Below, one piece after another: positions 1 through 9,209 of a stretch of 58,357 nucleotides of DNA. The translations under genes were made by a program, and so were the position numbers. The stretch is from Candidatus Mcinerneyibacterium aminivorans (GTDB lineage: Bacteria > Macinerneyibacteriota > Macinerneyibacteria > Macinerneyibacteriales > Macinerneyibacteriaceae). The stretch covers positions 1 through 58,357 of the forward strand of contig VSIX01000026.1 in assembly GCA_008086245.1 (NCBI GenBank). Direction: 5' to 3'. Position 1 is the first letter of the stretch; the number at the start of each line of letters is the position of its first letter. A model generated the notes under the pieces. That model saw only the letters and a program-made list of their open reading frames with translations. It searched no databases and was not told where the DNA came from.

Positions 1-48
1 ATTTTGGGCATACTGGTTTCTAAATCTTTTTTATCTATGCTTAAATAA
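1..48 (+). CDS. C-terminal end of a hydrophobic protein, possibly CrcB/Fluc
   Basis: Reading frame 1 is open from the window edge and ends at TAA 46-48, giving the 15-residue hydrophobic tail ILGILVSKSFLSMLK. It ends 16 bases before the DUF190 gene. In many bacteria DUF190 genes directly follow the fluoride channel gene crcB, and a short hydrophobic tail would fit that protein. Only the tail is visible, so the identity is an inference from context. Confidence 0.35.
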   Translation: MLGILVSKSFLSMLK

Positions 49-64
49 GGGGTGGTAATATATC

Positions 65-391
65 ATGAAGGAATTTAAAAAAAAATTTAAATTATCAATT
101 TATATTGGCGAAGATGATCAACTAAAAGGGGAATCCCTTTATCAAAAGATCCTTTCAAAAGCTAAAGACCTGAATATTTCCGGAGCAACTGCTATAAGGG
201 GCGTTATGGGCTTTGGCAAAAATAAACATATGCACTCCTCAAAATTTATTAGACTCTTCAGCAATATGCCTGTTATTATTGAAATTATTGATGAAAAAGA
301 CAGCCTGCAGCCTCTCATCACCTACCTTAAAACAAATTTAAAAACCGGGTTTTTAACTTTGGAAGAAATTCAGACCTATTCTTTTGATTAA
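65..391 (+). CDS. DUF190 family protein
   Basis: This is a 108-residue soluble protein with the features of the DUF190 family: a GEDD-type N-terminal strand, the ISGATAIRGVMGFGK segment at about residues 38-52, and a PVIIEIIDEKD strand at about 69-79. The fold is ferredoxin-like or PII-like, and its biochemical role is not established. Members commonly sit beside crcB, which suggests a regulatory or accessory role in fluoride or ion handling. The ATG at 65 follows a GGGGTGG ribosome site. The 9-A tract near the start is in frame (KKK). Length is normal for the family. Confidence 0.8.
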   Translation: MKEFKKKFKLSIYIGEDDQLKGESLYQKILSKAKDLNISGATAIRGVMGFGKNKHMHSSKFIRLFSNMPVIIEIIDEKDSLQPLITYLKTNLKTGFLTLEEIQTYSFD

Positions 392-444
392 CCTCCAAAA
401 TATTATCTTGATAATACCCTGAAACTAATTACAATAAAAAGGAA

Positions 445-2511
445 ATGAAACATATTATATATAAGAAATTATTACTTTTAACAATTATCATCTTTTTTGT
501 TATTACCCTCTGTTATCCTCAGGAATCCCAATTATCCTACAGCGCAAATGAATTAAAATATAATATAAATAAAAACGAAATAATTTTAAACGAAAAAGCA
601 TCTGTTAATTACAAAGATATGACTTTAAAAGCCGATCAAATTAGCTTTTTTACAGAAAAAAAAATATTAATAGCCAAAGGAAATATCGATTTTAATTCAA
701 AAAACAATAAATTCACCGGCAAAACACTTTTATACAATCTGGATACTAAAAAAGCAGTTCTGTATAATGCTCGAGCTCCAATTGAAAAAGGTGAAGTATC
801 CGGCAAGGTTATACTCTATGAAGATGAAAAATATTTATATGGAAAAAATAGCACCTTTTCTACATGTAAAAAAATTAATCCTCATTATTCTATAAAATCA
901 ACAAGAATGAAAGTAATAAAAGATAATAAAATTGTTATTTCTCCTGTAGTTTTTTATATAGGCCATGTCCCGGTTTTTTACCTTCCATCTTATTTTTTGC
1001 CCATTCCAGAAAAAAGAAAGTCAGGGTTTTTGCAGCCCCAAATATCAAACAACAAGGTTGATGGCATAACTTATATTCAGCCATTTTTTCTGGTACTAAA
1101 TAGATTTTCGGATTTAACCTACACATTTAAATATATGACAAGAAGGGGAATCGAACAGGCAGCAGAATTAAGATATAAAACTCATAATGGAGAGGGTAAC
1201 ATAGAAGGTAACTACTTATATGATAACATACAAAATAGAAGAAGATGGCAGCTTAAAGGATCATCAAGTCATTTTTTTAAACCTATTGATTTGAAGCTTT
1301 CCTTACAGGCAAATTTCTTTAGTGATACCAGCTACTTCAGCGACTTTGGAGAAAATATTTATGATAGAACAAGAAATCAGGCTTCATCCTACTTGGTTCT
1401 TGAAAAAAGTTTTGGGAAAAAAATTTATGCCAAATTAAAGGGCTCCCATTTCAAATCATGGATAAACACCGAAGATGGATATCAGCAAAACATAAGAGAT
1501 ACCCTTCCACAGCTTAGTGTTTATCTTTATTCCACACAGGTTATACCAAATTTATATATTTCAGGTAATAGTATCTCAGAAAACCTTTATATCGACAACT
1601 CCTTTAAACATATCTCTATGGAGAATAATTTTGATTTAACCTATAAACATACTTTTTTAAAATATTTTCAATTTTCCGAAAATATAAATAACAACTTCGA
1701 CTATTTTAATCTCCAAAACGATATGATTTACAGATGGGTTCCGGAATTTAACATATCCAATTATATAAAAATTTATGGATACTTTAATCTTTTGAATATT
1801 GGAGCAACAGATAAGGTTAAACATATAATTACTCCACGCATTACCTATAACTATGTTCCCGATATGAGTCAGGATAAATTCATAAGAAATAATATCGCAA
1901 AAATAAATGAACAGTCTAGTATTCAGTACTCTCTAACAAATTCTTTTCTTACAAAAATTGATGAAAGCAGAAAATACACTTTTTTAAAACTATCCACTAC
2001 AACATCTCAAAATCTGCTTGAATCTTCTAACCAGTTTAGAAACTTATCAAACTCTGCTGAAATTTCTCCCTTTCTAAATGATAAAATGAGATTGTCTTTA
2101 AAAATACTTCAGAACTACGATTTATATAATAATAAAACAAAATCTATCTCTTCATCCCTATCATATACAATAAATACAGAGCATTTTTATTCAAGCATGT
2201 GGCTTAATTACAGCAAAAATTTTAATACAAACAGCGAAATCTCTACTTTTAGATCAAATACAAATTTAAATATCACAGACAAGTGGAGACTCTCTCACAA
2301 CCTACTTTATGATATCAAATCAAATGATATAAGAAATCAAAGTTTCGGGCTATCAAGGGATCTACACTGCTGGCGGATAAATATTGAGTGGGAAAATAGA
2401 GAAAACGGGATTATTAATTATAAATTTTTTATTGGCCTTAAGGCTTTTAAAGACCTTAAATGGAATTACACCCAGGAAATTAAAACAGGAAAGGAGCAAT
2501 ATGATTGGTAA
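445..2511 (+). CDS. lptD: LPS assembly outer-membrane protein LptD
   Basis: LptD is the outer-membrane beta-barrel that, with the LptE plug, inserts LPS into the outer leaflet. The 688-residue protein has a signal peptide (about 1-26), an OstA/LptA-like beta-jellyroll (about 30-130) and then the LptD barrel. Hallmarks visible are YLYGKNSTFSTCKKINPHY at about 131-149, PVFYLPSYFLPIPEKRKSGF at about 178-197, and an RRGIEQAAELRY strand. ATG 445 follows AAAAAGGA. The stop overlaps the next start by 11 bases. It is shorter than E. coli LptD (about 780 residues) but within family range. No LptE is recognisable in the window. Confidence 0.93.
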   Translation: MKHIIYKKLLLLTIIIFFVITLCYPQESQLSYSANELKYNINKNEIILNEKASVNYKDMTLKADQISFFTEKKILIAKGNIDFNSKNNKFTGKTLLYNLDTKKAVLYNARAPIEKGEVSGKVILYEDEKYLYGKNSTFSTCKKINPHYSIKSTRMKVIKDNKIVISPVVFYIGHVPVFYLPSYFLPIPEKRKSGFLQPQISNNKVDGITYIQPFFLVLNRFSDLTYTFKYMTRRGIEQAAELRYKTHNGEGNIEGNYLYDNIQNRRRWQLKGSSSHFFKPIDLKLSLQANFFSDTSYFSDFGENIYDRTRNQASSYLVLEKSFGKKIYAKLKGSHFKSWINTEDGYQQNIRDTLPQLSVYLYSTQVIPNLYISGNSISENLYIDNSFKHISMENNFDLTYKHTFLKYFQFSENINNNFDYFNLQNDMIYRWVPEFNISNYIKIYGYFNLLNIGATDKVKHIITPRITYNYVPDMSQDKFIRNNIAKINEQSSIQYSLTNSFLTKIDESRKYTFLKLSTTTSQNLLESSNQFRNLSNSAEISPFLNDKMRLSLKILQNYDLYNNKTKSISSSLSYTINTEHFYSSMWLNYSKNFNTNSEISTFRSNTNLNITDKWRLSHNLLYDIKSNDIRNQSFGLSRDLHCWRINIEWENRENGIINYKFFIGLKAFKDLKWNYTQEIKTGKEQYDW

Positions 2512-3448
2512 ACTTCATCCTGATGAATTAAAAAAATATGTGCTTCAGTATAGGGGTGCTGAAAATAAAGACTTGTTATCCGGGCCCTCAATTGGAGAGG
2601 ATTCTGCAGTTATTAAAAGAACAAATTCTAAATATTTACTGGTTTCTTCCGATCCAATTGTCGGGGCTGCAAATAAAAACATAGGCAAATTCTTAGTGGA
2701 AATTAATGTTAATGATATCGCCGCTAAGGGGGGAGATCCAAAATATATTATGCTAAATATTTTAGTCCCCGAGAATCTTGGAAAACCTTTTATAAAGAAA
2801 ACCATGAAAGATATTGATGAGAGCTGTAAAAAATATGGGATATCAATCATAGGAGGACATACTGAGATTACCCAAAAACACAAAAAACCTTTTCTTACTG
2901 CCACAATAATCGGAGAAAGCAATAAACTTTTTTCAATAAAAAATGTAAAAAAAGATGACCTGCTATTATTAATAGGGAATCCGGCCCTTGAAGGTACCTA
3001 TATCCTTTATAATGCTCATAAAGAAAAATTAACCAATCTTTTAACAAAAGAAGAGAAAAAAGAAATTAATACTTATATAAATCAGTTATCGGTATATAAC
3101 TACTCTAAAATAGTACGAAAATATTCAAAATATATGCATGATCCCACCGAGGGGGGCATCTGGGGAGGTTTGTCTGAAATTGATGACCTTTTACCCAATC
3201 TGGGTGTTACTTTTAAAGACAACATTTCTCTACCATCTCCTGTTAAGAAAATTACAGATTATTTTGGAATAAATCCACTTAAACTAATTAGTTCCGGTGC
3301 ATTACTTGCTATTGCTTCTAAAACTAAGAAGAAGGATCTTATCAACAAACTCAAATCTTCAAACTATCCGTATACACTAATAGGAAGCATTGAAAAATCA
3401 TCCGATTTTAAAAGAGATTATACAGAAAAACTATGGGATTACTTATAG
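2501..3448 (+). CDS. AIR synthase-related protein (HypE/ThiL-like fold)
   Basis: This is a 315-residue protein of the PurM/ThiL/SelD/HypE superfamily. The N-terminal half has GPSIGEDSAVI (about 27-37), the metal/ATP-binding pattern of the family, then INVNDIAAKGGDP and IIGGHTEI. The C-terminal half has HDPTEGGIWGGLSEI, the most HypE-like motif. These enzymes use ATP to activate or phosphorylate a substrate. No hydrogenase, thiamine or selenium genes lie nearby, so the substrate is unknown. I chose ATG 2501 because AAGGAG at 2491-2496 precedes it. A longer frame from 2384 would run deep inside lptD. Its 3' end overlaps the converging histidine kinase by 10 bases. Confidence 0.78.
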   Translation: MIGKLHPDELKKYVLQYRGAENKDLLSGPSIGEDSAVIKRTNSKYLLVSSDPIVGAANKNIGKFLVEINVNDIAAKGGDPKYIMLNILVPENLGKPFIKKTMKDIDESCKKYGISIIGGHTEITQKHKKPFLTATIIGESNKLFSIKNVKKDDLLLLIGNPALEGTYILYNAHKEKLTNLLTKEEKKEINTYINQLSVYNYSKIVRKYSKYMHDPTEGGIWGGLSEIDDLLPNLGVTFKDNISLPSPVKKITDYFGINPLKLISSGALLAIASKTKKKDLINKLKSSNYPYTLIGSIEKSSDFKRDYTEKLWDYL

Positions 3449-4764
3449 TCTAAATTTCTAAGAACAATTTTTATAGCTGTATAAAATCCTTCTTTTGATT
3501 TAACATCAATATATCCCTCATACTGGTTTACAATTTTTTTCACAATAGCTAATCCAAGACCCATTGAGTGTCGATCTGTTCTGGATTTATCCTGCTTATA
3601 GAATTTTTCAAAAATTAATTTTTTGTTTTCTTCTTTTATTCCTTTTCCATTATCAATTACCCTAATAATTAATCTATTTTCCTGTTTCTGAATTTTTATC
3701 ATACATTTTTTTGCTTGTTTTTCATTATATTTATATGCATTTGACAATAAGTTATCAAAGATAGTTTCAAAATCGTTTCGATTGAACTTAACAACAAAAT
3801 TTTGAGACATACTCAATCTAATTTCCATTAAATTTTTGTATTTTTCTTTATACTTTTTCAAATCTTTTTTTATATTAATCCATTCTTTTTCTTTTTTTTC
3901 AGTTAAGTCAAAATATTTAATTCTTTTTATAAAATTTTCTAATTTATCAACTTCCTGTAAAATTAACTTCATGTTTTCCTTGGAATCTTTCAAAACATCA
4001 TCAAGGATTCCTTCTATATTGGCTTTGATAATTGATATTGGAGTTTTAATATCATGAGATATATTTGTTATAAAATCTTTTCTCCTTTCTTCTTCTTTTT
4101 TTAATAGAGATGCCATATCTTCAACTCCTGATTTAAAAGGCTCAAATTCTTCATACTTATTTTCAATTTTTATATCATAATTCCCCTTAGCAATACAGAA
4201 AAACTTTTCTTTCATTTTCATAAAGAAATTTAAAATATTATTTGAAAACTTATTTGCTATGTAGAAAAAGATCCCTATTAAAAAAATTAAAAGAATAGAG
4301 GAGTATATAAATAGAATTTTTAAAAAATCCTTTTCTCTTTTTGAATATATTCTGTTTCTTTTAATGTATAAATTAAGATATTTGTTTTTTTCTTCATTCA
4401 TAACCCTGTTTTCATTAATTTTGATATATTCTTTTTGGTCAAAAAAAGGTGGTTCTGAATGTATAATCTTTCCATTTTTATCATATATTTTAAAAGCCAT
4501 ATAAGGAATCCTTCCTCTCATATCGGGCATATTGTTTCTCATTCTCATGTGATGTCTCATACTCATTCTGTCTTTATTATGCATGTTTGTATAATTTTTA
4601 AAAATATGCTCTTTGAAAATAGGGATTCTGTCTTTAAACCTATTTAAAACAATCGTTCTATATTCATAGTTAAAAAAGGCTATAATAGCGACATAAAGAA
4701 GAATAAGCCCTATAATTGAGGGTACGGTAAAATAAACAAATAGTTCATTCTTTAATTTTTTCAT
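3439..4764 (-). CDS. sensor histidine kinase with Met/His-rich extracytoplasmic loop
   Basis: This is a 441-residue membrane histidine kinase. TM1 is about 10-32, an extracytoplasmic loop about 33-148, TM2 about 149-170, then a HAMP-like linker. The phosphorylated H237 lies in NISHDIKTPIS. The C-terminal ATPase domain has an N-box (NLLSNAYKYNE), G1 (DNGKGI) and G2 (GLGLAIV). Residues 61-90 hold about eight Met and three His, suggesting a soft-metal ligand, which is an inference. The start codon overlaps the stop of the response regulator by 4 bases, so the pair is translationally coupled. It converges on the AIR-synthase-like gene with overlapping 3' ends. Confidence 0.9.
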   Translation of the reverse strand: MKKLKNELFVYFTVPSIIGLILLYVAIIAFFNYEYRTIVLNRFKDRIPIFKEHIFKNYTNMHNKDRMSMRHHMRMRNNMPDMRGRIPYMAFKIYDKNGKIIHSEPPFFDQKEYIKINENRVMNEEKNKYLNLYIKRNRIYSKREKDFLKILFIYSSILLIFLIGIFFYIANKFSNNILNFFMKMKEKFFCIAKGNYDIKIENKYEEFEPFKSGVEDMASLLKKEEERRKDFITNISHDIKTPISIIKANIEGILDDVLKDSKENMKLILQEVDKLENFIKRIKYFDLTEKKEKEWINIKKDLKKYKEKYKNLMEIRLSMSQNFVVKFNRNDFETIFDNLLSNAYKYNEKQAKKCMIKIQKQENRLIIRVIDNGKGIKEENKKLIFEKFYKQDKSRTDRHSMGLGLAIVKKIVNQYEGYIDVKSKEGFYTAIKIVLRNLDYK

Positions 4765-5441
4765 TGTTTTATCTCAAACTTATAACCCTTTCCATATACT
4801 GTATGTATAAACTTTGGGTTTTTTGGATTTTTTTCGATTTTTTTTCTAATATTTTTAATATGTGTATCTATTGTTCTGTAAAAAGAATCTGAATTTTTGA
4901 ATATAATATCATAAATTTGTTCTCTGCTAAAAATTCTTGTGGGATTTTTTGCCAAAAGATATAATATTTCAAATTCTTTAGCCGAGAAAGAACCAATCAT
5001 TTTATCATCAATCTTTACTTCCATGCTGGAAGTATACATTTCAAAACTGTCAAAAATAATATTATCTTTAAAACTTACTCTGTCTGACCGCTTTAAAATA
5101 TTTTTCACCCTCTCTACCAAAATTCGCGGACTAAAGGGTTTAGTTATATAATCATCCACTCCAATTTTAAATCCATTCAGTATTTCATCTTCCTTATCCT
5201 TGGCTGTTAGCATAATCACGGGTATTTCTTTAATTCTGTTTATCCATTTTAATACTTCATCTCCACTTTTATTGGGAAGCATCCTGTCAAGAATTAAAAG
5301 ATCCGGATCAAATTTATTAAAATCTTTCAAGGCTTTCTCTCCATCACTTGAAATTTTTGTCCTATATCCCTCGCGGGCTAAATATTTTTTAACTATATTA
5401 GCTATTTTCTTTTCATCTTCTACTATCTGAATTTTTATCAT
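4761..5441 (-). CDS. OmpR/PhoB-family response regulator
   Basis: This is a 226-residue two-domain regulator. The receiver domain (about 1-118) has acidic residues near 8-9, the phospho-acceptor D52 in LLILDRMLP, and K101 in DYITKPFSP. The winged-helix DNA-binding domain (about 130-225) has the typical FSAKEFEILYLLAKNP and TVYGKGYKFE segments. It pairs with the overlapping downstream kinase. ATG 5441 follows AGGAGGG. The genes it controls are unknown. If the kinase senses metals, the regulon could be copper or silver resistance, but nothing like that is in this window. Confidence 0.92.
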   Translation of the reverse strand: MIKIQIVEDEKKIANIVKKYLAREGYRTKISSDGEKALKDFNKFDPDLLILDRMLPNKSGDEVLKWINRIKEIPVIMLTAKDKEDEILNGFKIGVDDYITKPFSPRILVERVKNILKRSDRVSFKDNIIFDSFEMYTSSMEVKIDDKMIGSFSAKEFEILYLLAKNPTRIFSREQIYDIIFKNSDSFYRTIDTHIKNIRKKIEKNPKNPKFIHTVYGKGYKFEIKQ

Positions 5442-5448
5442 GTCCCTC

Positions 5449-5718
5449 CTATTGTTTAAAATAAATTTCTTTTACAACTTCATCTTCAAAATAATCATTT
5501 ATTTTAGTTATAAGGCCTTCTTTTCTTAACATCATTTCCTGTATCCAAACAGAAGAGCTGCATTTAACATTTAATCTTTTCTTTCGGAGAATAGTAGGTT
5601 CAGTATTCATAGCAACATCAGAATCTACTATTTTGTTCCAGTTCTCTTTTAATTTTGTAATTTGATTATTAAAATCCTTATTTATAACTTTTTTTATAAT
5701 TTTGCCTAAATTGTCCAT
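5449..5718 (-). CDS. dciA: DciA-like protein (DUF721)
   Basis: This is an 89-residue small basic protein with the DUF721 pattern: a W-x-x-I-V segment (ENWNKIVDSDVAMNTEP, about 25-41) and SSSVWIQEMMLRKEGLI (about 54-70). DciA is the widespread bacterial loader or operator of the replicative helicase DnaB. It starts directly at the end of recF with no gap, matching its usual place in dnaA-dnaN-recF clusters. It ends 8 bases before the response regulator, so it may share a transcript with it. It is short for the family, keeping the core domain only. Confidence 0.75.
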   Translation of the reverse strand: MDNLGKIIKKVINKDFNNQITKLKENWNKIVDSDVAMNTEPTILRKKRLNVKCSSSVWIQEMMLRKEGLITKINDYFEDEVVKEIYFKQ

Positions 5719-6767
5719 CTACTGGATTATCCTTCCATCATCAATTTTAATAAAATTTTCTATTTTATTTTCAAAAAAATCTTTTTCAACAACGGTAAAA
5801 AAACATTGTAAATCAAAATCATTTATTATTTTAAAAATTTTATTTTTTCTTTCTAAATCTAATTCGGCAAAAACATCGTCCATAAGCAAAACCACATCTT
5901 CCGAACCATTTTTGCTTAATTTCTCTGTCAGAACTAAAATGAAAGACATAATAAAACTCTTCATTTGGCCCTGGGAAGCACTGGCTTTTAGCTGTTTGTT
6001 GTTAAATATGATTTTATATTTATCCCTGTGGGGTCCTATTTGTGTAGTTTGTTTTTTTATATCCCTATTTAAATTTTTTCTAAATTTTTCCTTTTCAAAA
6101 TTTGTTCTGTAATCAATCTTTATATCAAATTTCTCACTAAAAATCTTCTGATAATATTTATTTATGCTGCCGTTCAGTTTTTTTACAAACTGTTTTCTAT
6201 CAGATATTATTTTCCCAGAATATTTTATAAAAAAATCATCCCAAATTTTAATTTCTTTCTTTGAAGGGTTTTTTTCTTTCAAAATAGCATTTCTTTCCCT
6301 TAATATTTTTTTATATTTTAGCAAATTTCTTCTATAATCTCCAAAAAAAAGCTGTATATATTTATCAAAAAATCTACGTATCTCATTTTGATAAAAATAT
6401 ACCATATTAAATATTTCTCTTGATACTATAAGTGGATAGAAATTGTAAAAAAATTCTGAGGAAGATAATTTGTTTTTATCTATTCCATATTGAAGATTTT
6501 TTTTTTATCGTAATAGAAAAAAAGATTATTATACATCTCATCATCTGTTGAGATCTTAATTCTAAAAAAGTCCTTTTCCCAGTTAATCATATCTATTAGT
6601 TTTGATTTTCTAAAACTCTTCCCCTTATAGAACAAATATATAGCCTCCAGCAGATTGCTCTTCCCGCTTCCATTATTCCCTACTATAACATTTACTGATG
6701 GAAAGAATGTTACCTTTTCTTTCCTAAGATTTCTGAAATTTTTTAGATGCATTTTTTTTAATAACAT
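5719..6767 (-). pseudogene. recF: recF, split by one base at an A10 tract
   Basis: RecF is an SMC-like ATPase that helps load RecA at gaps. The N-terminal part (from ATG 6767, MLLKKMHLKNFRNL) has Walker A GNNGSGKSN and stops at 6480. The C-terminal part is open in another frame to 5719, with the signature ASASQGQMKSF and Walker B VVLLMDDVFAELD. The frames meet at a run of ten A on the coding strand (T10 at 6497-6506). Reading eleven A joins them through NLQYGIDKNK and on to YQNEIRRFFDKY, giving 349 residues, a normal RecF length. The break may be a sequencing error, a real mutation, or a gene rescued by slippage. The start follows the dnaN stop by one base. Confidence 0.85.
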
Positions 6768-6768
6768 T

Positions 6769-7869
6769 TTATTCCAAAATTGCAAGAGGCATAATTACCC
6801 AGAAAAAATTCTCATTCTGTTCTGTTTTTACTATAATAGCACTCTCCTCATCGTATAAATCCAGCTGAACATTTTCATCTGATACAGTTTTTAATATATC
6901 TTTTAAATATTTATAATTCAAATCCAGTCGAATCTCTTCTTCTTCATAATTTATATCAAATTTATCTTCTGCTTTGCCTAGCTCTTCAAGTTTAGCAATC
7001 ATCTTAATCTGATTTTCCTTAAAATAAAAAGAAACTCTTCCGGTATCACTTTTTATAAAGGCAGAAATTCTTCTAAAAGAGTCCAGCAGCTGCTCTTTTG
7101 TAATTATTGCTGTTTTGTCGTTTATTGTTGGAATCACTTTTTCATATTTTGGATATTTAGCATCGATTAATCTTGAAACAAGCTCCACATCATCAAGTTC
7201 AAATTTTATATTTTGCTTACTGTAGCTAATTTTAACCATTCCTGAATAATTTATTTTCATCAATTCCTCTAATATTTTTCTTGGAACAACTACCCTCATT
7301 TCTCCTTCAGCCTGATTTTCTATATTTGCTGAGGCTTTAGCAAGGATATGAGAATCCGTAGCAACAAGATTCAACAAATCATCCTTCTTCTCAAAAAGAA
7401 TTCCCCTAAATACATATCGTGCACTATCCTTGGCTGTTCCTATTATTGTTTTTGAGATCATCTCATTGAGTTTTTCAAAGTCTATTTCAAAACTATCCTC
7501 TTTTTCTATCTGGGGAAATTTGGGATAATTATCTGCATCCATTACAGATACAGTAAAATTTGTGGATCCGGAAGATATATAAGCATTGTTTTTTTCTACT
7601 AAAAATGCCACTTCTTCCTCCGGAGCTTCGGATAAAATACTTGAAAGCTTATCTGCGGGGATAGTTGTTTTTCCATTTTCTTCAGTATTATACAGGGGTA
7701 ATTTATATCTAATCCCAACTTCTAGATCCGATCCCTCAATAATTAATCCTTCTTCGGTTACATTCAGGAGCATATTTTGCAATATTGGTTTCATTGATTT
7801 TTTGTTTATAATATTTTTCACTATATTTATTTCGTTCAAAACCTCATTTCTTTTTAATGTAAATTTCAT
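6769..7869 (-). CDS. dnaN: DNA polymerase III sliding clamp, beta subunit
   Basis: This is the 366-residue beta clamp, which encircles DNA and tethers polymerase III. The three repeated domains are visible from MKFTLKRNEVLNE at the N-terminus to the final motif VIMPLAIL, close to the usual PxR/PxL C-terminus. I chose ATG 7869 because GGGGAG lies just upstream and MKFT is the family start. An ATG at 7884 overlapping the dnaA stop is possible but lacks such a site. It lies 11 bases after dnaA and one base before recF, in one replication operon. Confidence 0.95.
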   Translation of the reverse strand: MKFTLKRNEVLNEINIVKNIINKKSMKPILQNMLLNVTEEGLIIEGSDLEVGIRYKLPLYNTEENGKTTIPADKLSSILSEAPEEEVAFLVEKNNAYISSGSTNFTVSVMDADNYPKFPQIEKEDSFEIDFEKLNEMISKTIIGTAKDSARYVFRGILFEKKDDLLNLVATDSHILAKASANIENQAEGEMRVVVPRKILEELMKINYSGMVKISYSKQNIKFELDDVELVSRLIDAKYPKYEKVIPTINDKTAIITKEQLLDSFRRISAFIKSDTGRVSFYFKENQIKMIAKLEELGKAEDKFDINYEEEEIRLDLNYKYLKDILKTVSDENVQLDLYDEESAIIVKTEQNENFFWVIMPLAILE

Positions 7870-7880
7870 TTTTTCTCCCC

Positions 7881-9209
7881 TCATTTATTTAGATAAGTTA
7901 TAACCTTTTCTATTTCATTTTTAAATGTAATATCTTCATCCATCATTTCTTCTATCCTGTTACATGCATTAATAACAGAAGAATGATCCCTGTCTCCAAA
8001 GGATTTTCCAATTGATTTCAATGTTTCATTTGTATGCTCTCTGGCAATAAACATAGCAACAAATCTTGGTATAACGAACTCCCTCTTTCTTCTCTTGCTT
8101 TCAAGAACATTAACGGTTAGTCCATAATATTCTGCCACTTTTTCTTTAATCATGCTCAGGGACATCTTTTGCAAATTATTATCAAAAAATTCTGATAATA
8201 AAGCATTTATATCATTAACAGTTAAATCGGATGTGGTTCCTGAAATTCTGCTGTAAAAACTTATTCGCCTTAAACACCCCTCTAATTTTCTTACATTACT
8301 GGTTACATTATTTGCTATATAAAAAATTATCTCATGAGACAAATTCATATTCCATTTTTCTGCTTTTTTCTTTAAAATGGCAACTCTTGTCTCCAGTCTT
8401 GGTTTTTTAATGTCTGTTACAAGTCCCCATTCAAATCGGGTTATAAGTCTATTTTCCAGCTTAATTTCTGAGGGAGGCCTATCACTTGTTATTACAATTT
8501 GTTTATTCAATTTATATAGATCGTTGAATGTATGAAAAAATTCCTCCTGTACCGATTCCGCTCCCTCTATAACATGTATATCATCAACAAGTAAAACATC
8601 AACATATCTATATTTATTTCTAAAATTTTCGGTAGATCTATTCTTTATAGATTCTATTAGTTCATTTCTAAACTTATCAGCCGTTACATAACAGCACCTA
8701 ACTTCTTCTTTCTTTTTTTTATAAATCTTGTTACCTATAGCCTGCATCAGATGAGTTTTTCCCAGCCCGGACTCTCCGTATATAAATAATGGATTATATA
8801 TTGACTGCCCAACATTTTTTGCAACAGCAACTGCTGCAGAATAGGACATTTCATTGCTTCTACCAATTACAAAATTGTTGAAAATAAAATTATCATTTAA
8901 ATCAGTTGAAAAACTTTCCTTTTTATAACTTTTTTCCTGACTCCCTTCAGAATAATTTGATTTGCTGAACTTATCTGTTATTTTAAATTCAAGTTCTAAA
9001 TTATCCCCATTACTTTTATTCTGAAGAATGTAGTTTAAATCATCTTCAAAAAGAAGTCTTATCCTTTTTAAAAACACTTCATCTGAAGATTCAAATCTTA
9101 CCTTTTTATCATCTTTTACAACATTAATTTCACTAAAAAGATTCTCGACATTTCCTTTATCTACTTTTATAGATAGTTGATCCATTATGTATTCTTTTAA
9201 ATTACTCAT
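7881..9209 (-). CDS. dnaA: chromosomal replication initiator DnaA
   Basis: DnaA is the AAA+ initiator that binds 9-base boxes and melts the origin. The 442-residue protein has domain I (about 1-80), a short linker, and the AAA+ domain with Walker A GESGLGKTH (145-153) and Walker B VLLVDDIH. The C-terminal helix-turn-helix has the DnaA signature DRDHSSVINACNRI. ATG 9209 is preceded by AGGAGTGATAG. It heads a leftward operon with dnaN, recF and dciA, and the AT-rich gap upstream is the likely oriC. Confidence 0.97.
   Translation of the reverse strand: MSNLKEYIMDQLSIKVDKGNVENLFSEINVVKDDKKVRFESSDEVFLKRIRLLFEDDLNYILQNKSNGDNLELEFKITDKFSKSNYSEGSQEKSYKKESFSTDLNDNFIFNNFVIGRSNEMSYSAAVAVAKNVGQSIYNPLFIYGESGLGKTHLMQAIGNKIYKKKKEEVRCCYVTADKFRNELIESIKNRSTENFRNKYRYVDVLLVDDIHVIEGAESVQEEFFHTFNDLYKLNKQIVITSDRPPSEIKLENRLITRFEWGLVTDIKKPRLETRVAILKKKAEKWNMNLSHEIIFYIANNVTSNVRKLEGCLRRISFYSRISGTTSDLTVNDINALLSEFFDNNLQKMSLSMIKEKVAEYYGLTVNVLESKRRKREFVIPRFVAMFIAREHTNETLKSIGKSFGDRDHSSVINACNRIEEMMDEDITFKNEIEKVITYLNK

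Noticed and set aside
2384-2500. Longer start for the AIR-synthase-like gene
   Set aside because: It would overlap lptD by over 120 bases with no family similarity. The ribosome site precedes ATG 2501.
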